23,041 bases of DNA, taken from positions 1 through 23,041 of the forward strand of contig USEU01000031.1 of assembly GCA_900553805.1 (NCBI GenBank), read 5' to 3'. The stretch's first letter is position 1; every line of letters begins with the position of its first letter. The notes beneath the pieces are model-generated. The model was not told where the DNA came from. It saw only the letters and a list, made by a program, of their open reading frames with translations, and did no database searches. This document shows, in pieces, positions 1-6,242 of the stretch. The stretch comes from an uncultured Eubacteriales bacterium (GTDB taxonomy: Bacteria > Bacillota > Clostridia > Oscillospirales > Oscillospiraceae). The position numbers and the translations under genes were made by a program.

Positions 1-21
1 AATGCTCAGGGTGAAGCAATA

Positions 22-65
22 GGGCTGCTGCAAAAAAGAATTTTGCAACAGCCCCCACCTTTTTT
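22..65 (+). terminator. Intrinsic terminator of a gene upstream of the window
   Basis: Two 14-base arms (22-35 and 41-54) pair almost perfectly, with one G-U pair, around a five-base loop. Six T residues follow at 60-65, after a short CCACC spacer. This is the form of a rho-independent terminator reading rightward, so a plus-strand gene probably ends just before the window. The A/T-rich loop side means it could also act leftward. Confidence 0.55.
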
Positions 66-121
66 CATCAAATACAAACCGCCTGCCATTCAACGAACTA
101 CTATCGAAATGGCAATATTGA

Positions 122-149
122 GGGTCGGCAAATTGCCGACCCCTACGGG
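122..149. repeat. Palindromic intergenic repeat, copy a
   Basis: A perfect 10-base palindrome with a one-base centre spans 122-142 (GGGTCGGCAA and its complement), followed by CCTACGGG. The same core with the flanking CCGTAGG/CCTACGG tag recurs at 2125-2153 and 2378-2484, so this is one member of a local repeat family of REP or MITE-remnant type. No gene is supported in 66-399, apart from a weak possible promoter at 241-269 (TTGATT, 17 bases, TATGGT). Confidence 0.7.
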
Positions 150-399
150 TTCAAATGTTTTGACCCATTCGATCTTACCGGGGAAATTTACAAATCTTTT
201 CACTATTGAGTTTTCATCCAAAGAATATTTCCCAAACCTCTTGATTTTGGGCCTGCAATACTGTATGGTTGATGTGTATATCAATGAAACCGGCCGGGCA
301 GCTGTGCTGCCGAGGGTGGGCGCTTCTTCTGCTGGCGGCGCGCCCAGGACGGGAATGATATTGTCAGATGAAACCAGCCGCAATTTTTTATGAGCGAAC

Positions 400-405
400 A
401 GGAGG
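400..405 (+). promoter_or_regulatory. Ribosome binding site that decides the start at 414
   Basis: AGGAGG lies eight bases before the ATG at 414. An in-frame ATG at 390 lies upstream of this site and would add eight acidic residues before the signal peptide, so it is unlikely to be the start. Confidence 0.85.
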
Positions 406-413
406 ATGAAGCG

Positions 414-2114
414 ATGAGAACACGGAACCGAATTCTATCCATGCTTGCCGCAGCCGGTCTTGCAATCGGCATTCTGTCAACCACTGCCCTTGCCACAGAG
501 ATTAGATGTGAACACCCTAGCTGGAAATGGGAGTCAGATCCCGTGGAACATTGGGAAAGATGTACCGTTTGCCTGGAGAAGAGGAATGAAAGTCGTCATT
601 CCATGGAACAGAAGAAAGATGAAAACAACCATTGGGAGGAGTGTTCCACTTGCCACTGGAAGGATAATATTGATGCGCATGACTGGGACAACGGCACCGT
701 GACAACCCCGGCTACCTGCACGACCTCTGGAGTCAAGACCTACACTTGCCATGGGTGCCGGACAACGAAGACTGAGTTGATCGGCGCGTCCGGACACCGT
801 TGGAGCGATACTTGGACAAGCGACACCACCCACCACTGGCGTGAGTGCAAGAACGATAACTGCCCCGAGACGGATAATAGCAAAAAATTCTACTACGGCC
901 AACACACGGGCGGCACGGCCACCTGTACAAATAGGGCAGTCTGCGAGGTCTGCGGCGTGGAGTACGGCGAGACAAACCCTGCCAACCACACCGGCAAGGC
1001 CGGGGCGGATTGGCACGCAGATAACAGCGCTCATTGGAAAGAGTATAACTGCTGTAAAGCTCGTGTTCAGACAGCCGCCCACTCCGGCGATAGCAACGCA
1101 ACCTGCAGTCAGGAAGGCAGGTGCTGGTATTGCGGCGTGTTCTACTATGGAGATCACTCCTACGGTGCCTTCTCATTTGATGAAAATAAGCACTGGCAGA
1201 AATGCATCTATTGCGATAACGTACAGAACAAGAGTTCCCATAATTTCTCAGAGTATCCGAAGTCCGAGGCCACCTGCGTTTCTCCAGAAGTATACGACAT
1301 GATATGCACCGACTGCGACTATCGGGTGGCCGTCACGCGGGGCGATCGGAATCCCGACAACCACGATCTGGTAAACCATGCCGCGAAAGCGCCCACCTGC
1401 ACAGAGATCGGCTGGGATGCCTACAAAACTTGCCAGCGCGAGGGCTGCGATTACACCACCTACGCGGAAATTCCCGCCCTGAACCATGATTTGGTGCACC
1501 ACGAGGCAAAGACGCCTACCTGCACGGAAATCGGTTGGGACGCCTACGATATCTGCCAGCGCTGCGGCTACACCACCTTCAAGGAGCTGCCCGCCCTGGG
1601 CCACTGGTACGGCGAGTGGACGCCCAACAGCAGCCACACCCACCTTGCCTCCTGTAAGCGCGGCTGCGGCCACCGGGCCGCCACATCCTGCGCCGCCCTG
1701 GACTACGTTCTACTCACCGAGGGCGCGGATTCCTATGAATTCACCCTCTGCCCCGTGTGCGGCGAGGTCAGCGACGGCGCACAGCTGAAGCTGATCGACC
1801 AGACCACCGCCCAGCCCATCACCCGCTGGCTCCCCGCCGGGGAGCAAGTCCTACGCCTGGGCACCCTGGAAAACGGCGAACTCCTCCTCACCGCCGCTTT
1901 TGAAATCAGCGGCCAACTCACCCAACCCACTGGCCAGATTCAGTTCACCCTCCCCGCTGAACACCTGGAGGGGATGGCTCTGACCATCCTCCACCCCGAT
2001 GGCGCCGAGGAGCCGCTGAATTATACCGTGGAGAAAGACAAAGCCACCTTCACCCTGGACTTCACCGACCGGGAGACCCTCGCCATGACCCTCCACCTGA
2101 CCCCAGAGACCTAA
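414..2114 (+). CDS. Secreted modular Cys/His-rich repeat protein, function unknown
   Basis: The protein has 566 residues. Residues 1-27 form a signal peptide (Arg-rich start, hydrophobic core, ALA cleavage site), so it is probably exported. Residues 31-425 are an array of short modules of two kinds. About five carry His-Trp followed by Cys-x2-Cys or a variant, then a His (near residues 46, 73, 141, 207 and 260). About six begin (A/P)-T-C, continue to a Cys-x2-Cys pair and end in His (near 101, 170, 230, 287, 328 and 369). The last two of these are a near-identical tandem pair, residues 317-396. The spacing suggests zinc-ribbon-like or disulfide-linked folds. Residues 430-566 lack the modules, are predicted mainly beta and may be a separate domain. 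There is no LPXTG motif and no C-terminal membrane anchor. The gene stands alone between palindromic repeats. I do not recognise a named family. Coding is well supported by length, SD and signal peptide. Confidence 0.85.
   Translation: MRTRNRILSMLAAAGLAIGILSTTALATEIRCEHPSWKWESDPVEHWERCTVCLEKRNESRHSMEQKKDENNHWEECSTCHWKDNIDAHDWDNGTVTTPATCTTSGVKTYTCHGCRTTKTELIGASGHRWSDTWTSDTTHHWRECKNDNCPETDNSKKFYYGQHTGGTATCTNRAVCEVCGVEYGETNPANHTGKAGADWHADNSAHWKEYNCCKARVQTAAHSGDSNATCSQEGRCWYCGVFYYGDHSYGAFSFDENKHWQKCIYCDNVQNKSSHNFSEYPKSEATCVSPEVYDMICTDCDYRVAVTRGDRNPDNHDLVNHAAKAPTCTEIGWDAYKTCQREGCDYTTYAEIPALNHDLVHHEAKTPTCTEIGWDAYDICQRCGYTTFKELPALGHWYGEWTPNSSHTHLASCKRGCGHRAATSCAALDYVLLTEGADSYEFTLCPVCGEVSDGAQLKLIDQTTAQPITRWLPAGEQVLRLGTLENGELLLTAAFEISGQLTQPTGQIQFTLPAEHLEGMALTILHPDGAEEPLNYTVEKDKATFTLDFTDRETLAMTLHLTPET
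1362..1601 (+). repeat. Tandem coding duplication inside the Cys/His protein
   Basis: Two adjacent units, 1362-1484 (41 codons) and 1485-1601 (39 codons), encode almost the same module, both starting His-Asp-Leu-Val and containing Pro-Thr-Cys-Thr-Glu-Ile-Gly-Trp-Asp-Ala-Tyr. The second lacks two residues between its Cys pair. This looks like a recent in-frame module duplication. Confidence 0.85.
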
Positions 2115-2124
2115 ATATATCAAC

Positions 2125-2153
2125 CCGTAGGGGGCGGCAACCTGCCGCCCCTC
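2125..2153. repeat. Palindromic intergenic repeat, copy b
   Basis: CCCGTAGG is followed by a GGGCGGCA/TGCCGCCC hairpin with a three-base loop. It is the same element as copy a at 122-149 but in reverse orientation, so the two copies bracket the secreted-protein gene as inverted repeats. It starts about 10 bases after the stop codon and may also stabilise the mRNA end. No T-run follows directly, so I do not call it a terminator. Confidence 0.7.
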
Positions 2154-2247
2154 AACTTTGCGATTTTTGAGTGGTAAAGAAAAACGTATAACCGAAAGGG
2201 TACATCCCCAAGCTTCCCTGTGGGGTGTTGCAGAGCGCAGCGAATCT

Positions 2248-2288
2248 TTAATTACAATCATTGCCAGTGGCAATGATACAATAATTAA
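2248..2288. repeat. Large inverted repeat in the gap before ribU
   Basis: Nine-base perfect arms (2257-2265 and 2269-2277) surround a three-base centre, and outer arms TTAATTA (2248-2254) and TAATTAA (2282-2288) extend the dyad. A second small hairpin follows at 2295-2308 (GTCGC/GCGAC). The rest of 2154-2377 holds no supported gene. It could be an operator, a MITE remnant or part of a structured RNA; the sequence does not decide. Confidence 0.55.
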
Positions 2289-2377
2289 TTAGCTGTCGCC
2301 GCAGCGACTGAAGAGGGCACTCAGGTGACGGTTTTGAGAGAGACCCAACAAAAAGGTACAATGTCAAACATTCTGAG

Positions 2378-2484
2378 TCCGTAGGGGCGGATACCAGCCA
2401 CCCGAAAGCCAACGAACGTGAGCTGTACAGCCGAACCGCTCAATCCCGGTACCCAGCGGGGCGACAAATTGCCGCCCCTACGGA
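2378..2484. repeat. MITE-like element with 13-base terminal inverted repeats
   Basis: The ends 2378-2390 (TCCGTAGGGGCGG) and 2472-2484 are perfect 13-base inverted repeats enclosing about 80 bases. The right end also forms its own GGGGCG...CGCCCC palindrome (2458-2478). It shares its tag with copies a and b. No coding capacity is visible. I do not see a clear target-site duplication. Confidence 0.65.
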
Positions 2485-2505
2485 TGGGGTGCTATTTATT
2501 TGCGT

Positions 2506-2520
2506 TAGGGCGGCAACCTT
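2506..2520. repeat. Truncated copy of the palindromic repeat at the ribU stop codon
   Basis: TAGGGCGGCAACCT at 2506-2519 matches the left half of copy b, with one base missing, and stops where the ribU stop codon (2519-2521, minus strand) begins. The other half of the palindrome is absent. Confidence 0.45.
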
Positions 2521-3238
2521 ACTTTCTGATATTGAACAGCGGAGTAGCTACGTGCTTGTACAGCAGCATGGTCAGTACGGAGACCAGCGCGCCCTTTACT
2601 ACGTTTAGGGGGGCAACGCAGAAGAAGACGAAGGTGCTTATGCTGTTCACGCCGGGGAAAATGCTGGTGCCCATGGCGATGATGCTGTCCAGGCTCATGT
2701 GGAATAGCTCTGAGAATTTGGGCAGCAGGTATACCGCGTTGAAGGCGCTGCCCAGGATCGCCATGCTTACGGTGCCCACGGTCAGCCCCACGATGGCGCT
2801 TTTCCGCGTCTTGCGGACGTGGTAGATGACGGTGGCGGGCAGCACGAAGCAGCAGCCCACAACAAAGTTTGCGAAATCGCCCACAAAGGCGGTGGAGGTG
2901 CCCTTCAGCAGCAGCTTCAGGAGAATTTTGATCCCCTCGCAGGCCACCGCGGCGCTGGGCCCCAGGAAGAAGCCCGCCAGCAGCACCGGCACCTCGGAGA
3001 AGTCCAGCTTATAGAAGGTGGGGGCCAGGAAGGGCAGGGGGAAGTCCAGCATGTGCAGCACGGCGGCCAGCGCCGCGCAGATGCCGATGATGCTCACCCG
3101 CCGGGCGGGGGTGACCTGACGGAGCTGGGGCAGCGCCCGCTCCATCAGCCGGGCAGCGATGCCGATGGCCGCGATGATGGCGGCGCAGATCAGCACGAAG
3201 CTGAGATTGTTGGATACATCCTGTAAGATCGAGTTCAT
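2519..3238 (-). CDS. ribU: ECF transporter S component for riboflavin, RibU
   Basis: This 239-residue membrane protein is the substrate-binding S component of an energy-coupling-factor transporter. It is expected to bind riboflavin and to dock on a shared EcfT/EcfA module encoded elsewhere. Seven hydrophobic segments are visible. The family signature is clear: Tyr-Lys-Leu-Asp-Phe-Ser-Glu-Val-Pro near residues 76-84, the Gly-Phe-Phe-Leu-Gly-Pro loop at 89-94, and Gly-Asp-Phe-Ala-Asn-Phe at 120-125. The N-terminal segment (about residues 13-30) before the usual core makes it longer than the roughly 190-residue Bacillus protein. The start is an ATG with a GAGGTG site (3248-3253) nine bases upstream. 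The FMN riboswitch in its leader independently supports riboflavin as substrate. It is a single-gene unit. Confidence 0.93.
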   Translation of the reverse strand: MNSILQDVSNNLSFVLICAAIIAAIGIAARLMERALPQLRQVTPARRVSIIGICAALAAVLHMLDFPLPFLAPTFYKLDFSEVPVLLAGFFLGPSAAVACEGIKILLKLLLKGTSTAFVGDFANFVVGCCFVLPATVIYHVRKTRKSAIVGLTVGTVSMAILGSAFNAVYLLPKFSELFHMSLDSIIAMGTSIFPGVNSISTFVFFCVAPLNVVKGALVSVLTMLLYKHVATPLFNIRK

Positions 3239-3253
3239 ATTTTTCTACACCTC

Positions 3254-3289
3254 GCAAAAGAAATACCCCCTGAGCATCCACTCAGGGGG
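3254..3289 (-). terminator. Riboswitch-controlled attenuator before ribU
   Basis: On the minus strand, nine-base perfect arms (3281-3289 and 3266-3274) enclose a six-base loop and are followed by a U-rich run (UAUUUCUUUU). It lies between the FMN aptamer and the ribU start. The ribU ribosome site begins directly after it, so FMN binding probably ends transcription here. Confidence 0.88.
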
Positions 3290-3315
3290 CGAAAATAAAC
3301 GCAAGAATATTGCGC

Positions 3316-3424
3316 ATCTTCTTCCATCCAGACTATACTGTCGGTATCGGAGTTTCACCGATTCAACGCCGGAGCGCTCGCGGACTGTCACCGCCGGTGG
3401 GGAATTCCACCCCGCCCTGAAGAT
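3316..3424 (-). ncRNA. FMN riboswitch (RFN element)
   Basis: Read on the minus strand, this leader has the conserved RFN blocks in order: AGGGCGGGGTG, then CCCCACCGGCGGT, a variable arm, AATCGGTGAAACTCCG, and AGTCTGGATGGAAGAAG. The outer P1 helix is formed by ATCTTC (3424-3419) and GAAGAT (3321-3316). RFN elements bind flavin mononucleotide and repress riboflavin synthesis or uptake genes. Here it precedes ribU and an intrinsic terminator. Confidence 0.95.
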
Positions 3425-3441
3425 ACTGTTCAGCTGCCCCA

Positions 3442-3470
3442 ACCATAGCACAGACCGTGCCGCTTGTCAA
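3442..3470 (-). promoter_or_regulatory. Sigma-A promoter of the riboswitch-ribU transcript
   Basis: On the minus strand TTGACA (3470-3465) is 17 bases from TATGGT (3447-3442), which is preceded by TGC, an extended -10. The predicted start, about 3435, leaves roughly ten bases before the FMN aptamer. The promoter sits in the short gap after the DUF4830 gene, so ribU is transcribed separately. Confidence 0.8.
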
Positions 3471-3490
3471 GAGCGGAATTGTGTGATAGA

Positions 3491-4027
3491 CTATTCCTGC
3501 GCTGCCGCCTGCGTGGGCTGTGTTTCCGTAGGCGCGGTGGGTGCTGTGGGCGTCGTGGGGGCGGCTGCGGCCGGGGGCATCTGGAAGCCCCGGATTTTCC
3601 CTTTGGCAGAGGTGTCCGTCACGTCCCCGCCGATGACCTTGCCCTTGTATACCAGCACGGTGGCATACACCGGCTCCTGCGCGCCGGGGAAATTGGTGAT
3701 CTCATAAACATAGCGCATCACCTTTTTCCCGGCGAACTTGCTCAGATCGTACCCCTGCCCCTTTTGCAGGGCATTGTACCGGCGGAATATTTCCCCCTCC
3801 TCCTGCGGGATGCGCACCTGAGTGGATTCTCTGGGCGCGGGAGTGACCTCCCAGCCGAATTCCTCCAGAAATTTCACCCGGTCGTCGTTGGCGGTGACGG
3901 CGGAGGTCTGGGCGGTGCTTTCGCTGCGCCCGCCGAAGATCAGGATCACGGCCAGCAGCACGGCGGCCAGAATGAGCAGCACCAGCATGACTTTCTTGAA
4001 ATCGACCTTTGCGGTCAGGATCATCAT
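3491..4027 (-). CDS. Membrane-anchored DUF4830-family protein
   Basis: The 178-residue protein has one N-terminal membrane segment (about residues 13-31), then a soluble domain presumably outside the membrane. Residues about 48-136 match the DUF4830 pattern as I recall it: Phe-Leu-Glu-Glu-Phe-Gly-Trp-Glu-Val, an Ile-Pro-Gln-Glu segment, Tyr-Asn-Ala-Leu-Gln-Lys-Gly-Gln-Gly, and Val-Tyr-Lys-Gly-Lys-Val-Ile-Gly-Gly-Asp-Val. The family has no established function. The C-terminal 28 residues are a low-complexity Pro/Ala/Thr tail (PTAPTAPT) that may be disordered. The ATG at 4027 is chosen because an AGGAGGG site (4036-4042) is eight bases away; the TTG at 4033 is too close to it. It is divergent from the pseudouridine synthase gene, with about 70 bases between them. 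Confidence 0.82.
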   Translation of the reverse strand: MMILTAKVDFKKVMLVLLILAAVLLAVILIFGGRSESTAQTSAVTANDDRVKFLEEFGWEVTPAPRESTQVRIPQEEGEIFRRYNALQKGQGYDLSKFAGKKVMRYVYEITNFPGAQEPVYATVLVYKGKVIGGDVTDTSAKGKIRGFQMPPAAAAPTTPTAPTAPTETQPTQAAAQE

Positions 4028-4035
4028 AAACAATT

Positions 4036-4042
4036 CCCTCCT
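4036..4042 (-). promoter_or_regulatory. Ribosome binding site that decides the start at 4027
   Basis: AGGAGGG on the minus strand is eight bases from the ATG at 4027, eleven from the ATG at 4024 and only two from the TTG at 4033, which favours 4027. Confidence 0.75.
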
Positions 4043-4099
4043 GTAAGTTCGGTTGCTTTACCTTATGTCCCGGCAGGGGGGAATAGAACGGAGCAGAAA

Positions 4100-4807
4100 A
4101 TGGAACGACTGGACAAATTCCTGTGTGACAGCGGCGCGGGCACCCGCAGCCAGGTAAAGCTGATCCTGAGAGCCGGCAGAGTGCAGGTGGACGGCGCGCC
4201 GGAAAAGGACGGCGGCTGCAAAATTGACCCTGCCAAAAATGAGATCACCCTGGATGGGGTCCGCCTGGCCGGAAAGTACCGGGCGGTGTTCATGATGAAC
4301 AAGCCGGAGGGCTACGTGACCGCCACCGGGGACGCCCGGGAAAAAACGGTGATGGAGCTGCTCCCGGCGCAGCTGCGCCATCTGGAGCTGAAGCCCGTGG
4401 GCCGCCTGGACAAGGCCACCGAGGGGCTGCTGCTGTTTACCAACGACGGCGAGCTGCTCCACCGGCTGATCTCCCCGAAAAAGGAGGTGCCCAAGGTCTA
4501 CTATGCCCGCCATGAGGGTACCGCCTCCCGGCAGGACGCGGATGCCTTTGCCGCCGGGCTGACCCTGGCCGACGGCACGGTGTGCCGCAGTGCCGTCCTG
4601 GAGCCGCTGGGGGCGGGGGAGAGCATGATAACGGTGTGCGAGGGAAAATACCATCAGGTGCGCCGGATGATGGCCTCCCGGGGCCTGACCGTGACCTATC
4701 TGGAGCGCCGCCGGGAGGGCGGCCTTTCGCTGGACGGCCTGCCCCGGGGCGGCGTCCGGGCGCTGACCGAGGAGGAGATTGCCAAGCTGGAGGATGGGAA
4801 ATCCTGA
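4100..4807 (+). CDS. rsuA: RsuA-family 16S rRNA pseudouridine synthase
   Basis: The 235-residue protein converts a uridine of ribosomal RNA to pseudouridine; by family this is probably U516 of 16S rRNA. Residues 1 to about 50 form an S4 RNA-binding domain (Met-Glu-Arg-Leu-Asp-Lys-Phe-Leu). The catalytic block Gly-Arg-Leu-Asp-Lys-Ala-Thr-Glu-Gly-Leu-Leu-Leu at 101-112 carries the catalytic Asp104. The C-terminal Gly-Lys-Tyr-His-Gln-Val-Arg-Arg-Met motif is also typical. The length fits the family. The open frame extends far upstream, but that part is antisense to the DUF4830 gene and unlike any family member; the ATG at 4100 has a short GGAG site (4090-4093). RsuA and RluB (23S rRNA) are hard to tell apart; the short length and lack of a basic tail favour RsuA. 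Confidence 0.92.
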   Translation: MERLDKFLCDSGAGTRSQVKLILRAGRVQVDGAPEKDGGCKIDPAKNEITLDGVRLAGKYRAVFMMNKPEGYVTATGDAREKTVMELLPAQLRHLELKPVGRLDKATEGLLLFTNDGELLHRLISPKKEVPKVYYARHEGTASRQDADAFAAGLTLADGTVCRSAVLEPLGAGESMITVCEGKYHQVRRMMASRGLTVTYLERRREGGLSLDGLPRGGVRALTEEEIAKLEDGKS

Positions 4808-4866
4808 CAGACTCCTGCCCGGCGGCGTCCACCCCAACGGATGATAAAAATTGCCCAATTGGGACA

Positions 4867-4895
4867 TTGTTTTGCCGGAATATTTCTGTTATACT
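4867..4895 (+). promoter_or_regulatory. Upstream candidate promoter for the PucR-like regulator
   Basis: TTGTTT (4867-4872) is 17 bases from TATACT (4890-4895). It would give a leader of nearly 190 bases. No other gene lies between it and 5088, so it may be a second promoter or start a small RNA. Apart from this and the promoter at 5004-5032, the gap 4808-5087 shows no gene. Confidence 0.45.
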
Positions 4896-4977
4896 CGGCA
4901 TTTTGCCATACGAAAAAGGCTGAAAATCGGGATCGTCTTTTGGCACTCTTGGAATAATACATAAAAACCACGTAAGT

Positions 4978-5018
4978 TTTTGCAATAAAATGTCAAAAGG
5001 TACTTGCAAAATGCGCAA
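4978..5018. promoter_or_regulatory. Paired dyads near the regulator promoter, possible operator
   Basis: Two similar A-rich sites lie in tandem: TTTTG...CAAAA at 4978-4998 and TTGCAAAATGCGCAA at 5004-5018. The second is an inverted repeat of TTGC covering the -35 box. They share a TGCAA...ATG..CAAAAG pattern. Binding by the adjacent regulator is inference only. Confidence 0.35.
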
Positions 5019-5032
5019 AAGCTGTGTATACT
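5004..5032 (+). promoter_or_regulatory. Sigma-A promoter of the PucR-like regulator
   Basis: TTGCAA (5004-5009) and TATACT (5027-5032) are 17 bases apart. The start site near 5039 leaves a leader of about 49 bases before the ATG at 5088. Confidence 0.75.
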
Positions 5033-5087
5033 AATCGTGAGCTTTTATGTAATATGCATTTATGCGAGATACTAAGGAGGCAGCGTC

Positions 5088-6176
5088 ATGTCCAACAGTG
5101 TTTTCCAGAACGTAATCGTCCAGCTGAAAGAGATCCCCGGTCATACCTTTGGTGTGATCGATACCGAGGGGAGCGTTGTTTCCTGTACCGATGCCGCCCT
5201 GCTGGGTGAGCGGTGGAGCGATGCCGCGCTGAAGGTTGCCTCCGCGGGCGAGAGCATGGTCACCTTCGGCCAGAAGTGCTTCAAGGCCATCGTTGGCGGC
5301 TCCAACTTCTTTGAGTACGCCGTGTTCTGCACCGGCGACGATGAGCTTTCCAAGACCTTCTGCTCCATGGCCTATATCTCTCTGAGTGATGCCAAGGACT
5401 TTTATGAGGAGAAGCATGACCGGGGCACCTTTGTCAAGAATATCATCATGGACAATATCCTGCCCGGCGATATCTATATCCGCGCCAAGGAGCTTCATTT
5501 CTCCACCGATGCGCCCCGGGCTGTGTTCCTGATCCGCCAGGTGGGGCACAACGATGTGGCCACCGTGGATGTGCTGGCCGCCCTGTTCCCTGACAAGATG
5601 CAGGATTTTGTCCTCAGCGTCAACGAGTCCGACGTGGCCATCGTCAAGCAGATCACCCCCGCTACCACCAGCGAGGATCTGGAGAAGATCGCCGTCAACG
5701 TGGAGAACACCCTGAAGACCGAGCTGCGGATCAAGACCGTCATCGGCATCGGCACCGTGGCCGAGCATCTGCGGGAGCTGGCCGATTCCTACAAGGAAGC
5801 GCAGACCGCCATCGAGGTGGGCAAGGTGTTCGACACGGAGAAGAGCATCATGCACTATGAGAACCTGGGCATCGGCCGCTTGATCTATCAGCTGCCTACT
5901 ACCCTGTGCGAGATCTTCCTGAGCGAAGTCTTCAAGAAGAATTCCATTGATTCTTTGGATCAGGAGACCCTGTTCACCATCAATAAATTCTTCGAGAACA
6001 ACCTGAACGTCTCCGAGACCTCCCGCAAGCTCTTTGTCCACCGCAATACCCTGGTGTACCGCCTGGAGAAGATTAAGAAGCTCACCGGCCTGGATCTGCG
6101 CCAGTTCGACCACGCCATCGTCTTCAAGGTGGCGCTGATGGTGCGAAAGTACCTTTCCTCAAGAGAAACCAGATAA
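5088..6176 (+). CDS. PucR/CdaR-like helix-turn-helix transcriptional regulator
   Basis: The 362-residue protein has the layout of the PucR/CdaR regulators. The N-terminal part (about 1-110) is probably a sensor domain of unknown ligand. The middle (about 140-260) resembles the GGDEF-like domain of CdaR proteins, including the Val-Ile-Gly-Ile-Gly strand near 218-222 and the Ser-Tyr-Lys-Glu-Ala-Gln-Thr-Ala helix at 234-241. The C-terminal HTH (about 297-356) has the diagnostic Leu-Asn-Val-Ser-Glu-Thr-Ser and His-Arg-Asn-Thr-Leu-Val-Tyr-Arg-Leu blocks (319-326). Family members control purine, sugar-acid or amino-acid pathways, but no such genes are adjacent, so the target is unknown. An AAGGAGG site (5074-5080) seven bases upstream fixes the start. 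Possible operator dyads overlap its promoter, which suggests autoregulation. Confidence 0.87.
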   Translation: MSNSVFQNVIVQLKEIPGHTFGVIDTEGSVVSCTDAALLGERWSDAALKVASAGESMVTFGQKCFKAIVGGSNFFEYAVFCTGDDELSKTFCSMAYISLSDAKDFYEEKHDRGTFVKNIIMDNILPGDIYIRAKELHFSTDAPRAVFLIRQVGHNDVATVDVLAALFPDKMQDFVLSVNESDVAIVKQITPATTSEDLEKIAVNVENTLKTELRIKTVIGIGTVAEHLRELADSYKEAQTAIEVGKVFDTEKSIMHYENLGIGRLIYQLPTTLCEIFLSEVFKKNSIDSLDQETLFTINKFFENNLNVSETSRKLFVHRNTLVYRLEKIKKLTGLDLRQFDHAIVFKVALMVRKYLSSRETR

Positions 6177-6181
6177 TCTCT

Positions 6182-6215
6182 TCTGCCGCCCGCGTTCCGC
6201 AGGCGGCAGATTTCA
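6182..6215 (+). terminator. Probable intrinsic terminator after the PucR-like gene
   Basis: Nine-base perfect arms (6182-6190 and 6202-6210) enclose an 11-base loop and are followed by TTTCAT. The T-run is short, so termination may be partial. Confidence 0.55.
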
Positions 6216-6229
6216 TCCCGTCAGAAAGT

Positions 6230-6234
6230 GGAGG
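6230..6234 (+). promoter_or_regulatory. Ribosome binding site that decides a TTG start at 6243
   Basis: GGAGG is eight bases before TTG at 6243. The alternative GTG at 6228 overlaps the site itself and has no SD of its own. Confidence 0.6.
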
Positions 6235-6242
6235 AATTCAAA

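Noticed and set aside
43..393. Open frame of 116 codons on the plus strand before the secreted-protein gene
   Set aside because: It has no SD, runs through a terminator hairpin and the palindromic repeat (whose translation gives a VGKLPTPTG-like string), and has no recognisable domain.
1362..1601. CRISPR-like or satellite repeat
   Set aside because: The two units are in-frame coding duplications with no spacer structure.
2125..2153. Intrinsic terminator of the secreted-protein gene
   Set aside because: The hairpin is strong but no T-run follows directly, and its sequence belongs to the repeat family.
3464..4099. Long upstream extension of the pseudouridine synthase frame
   Set aside because: It is antisense to the DUF4830 gene, has low-complexity Gly/Arg-rich translation, and the S4 domain begins at the ATG at 4100.
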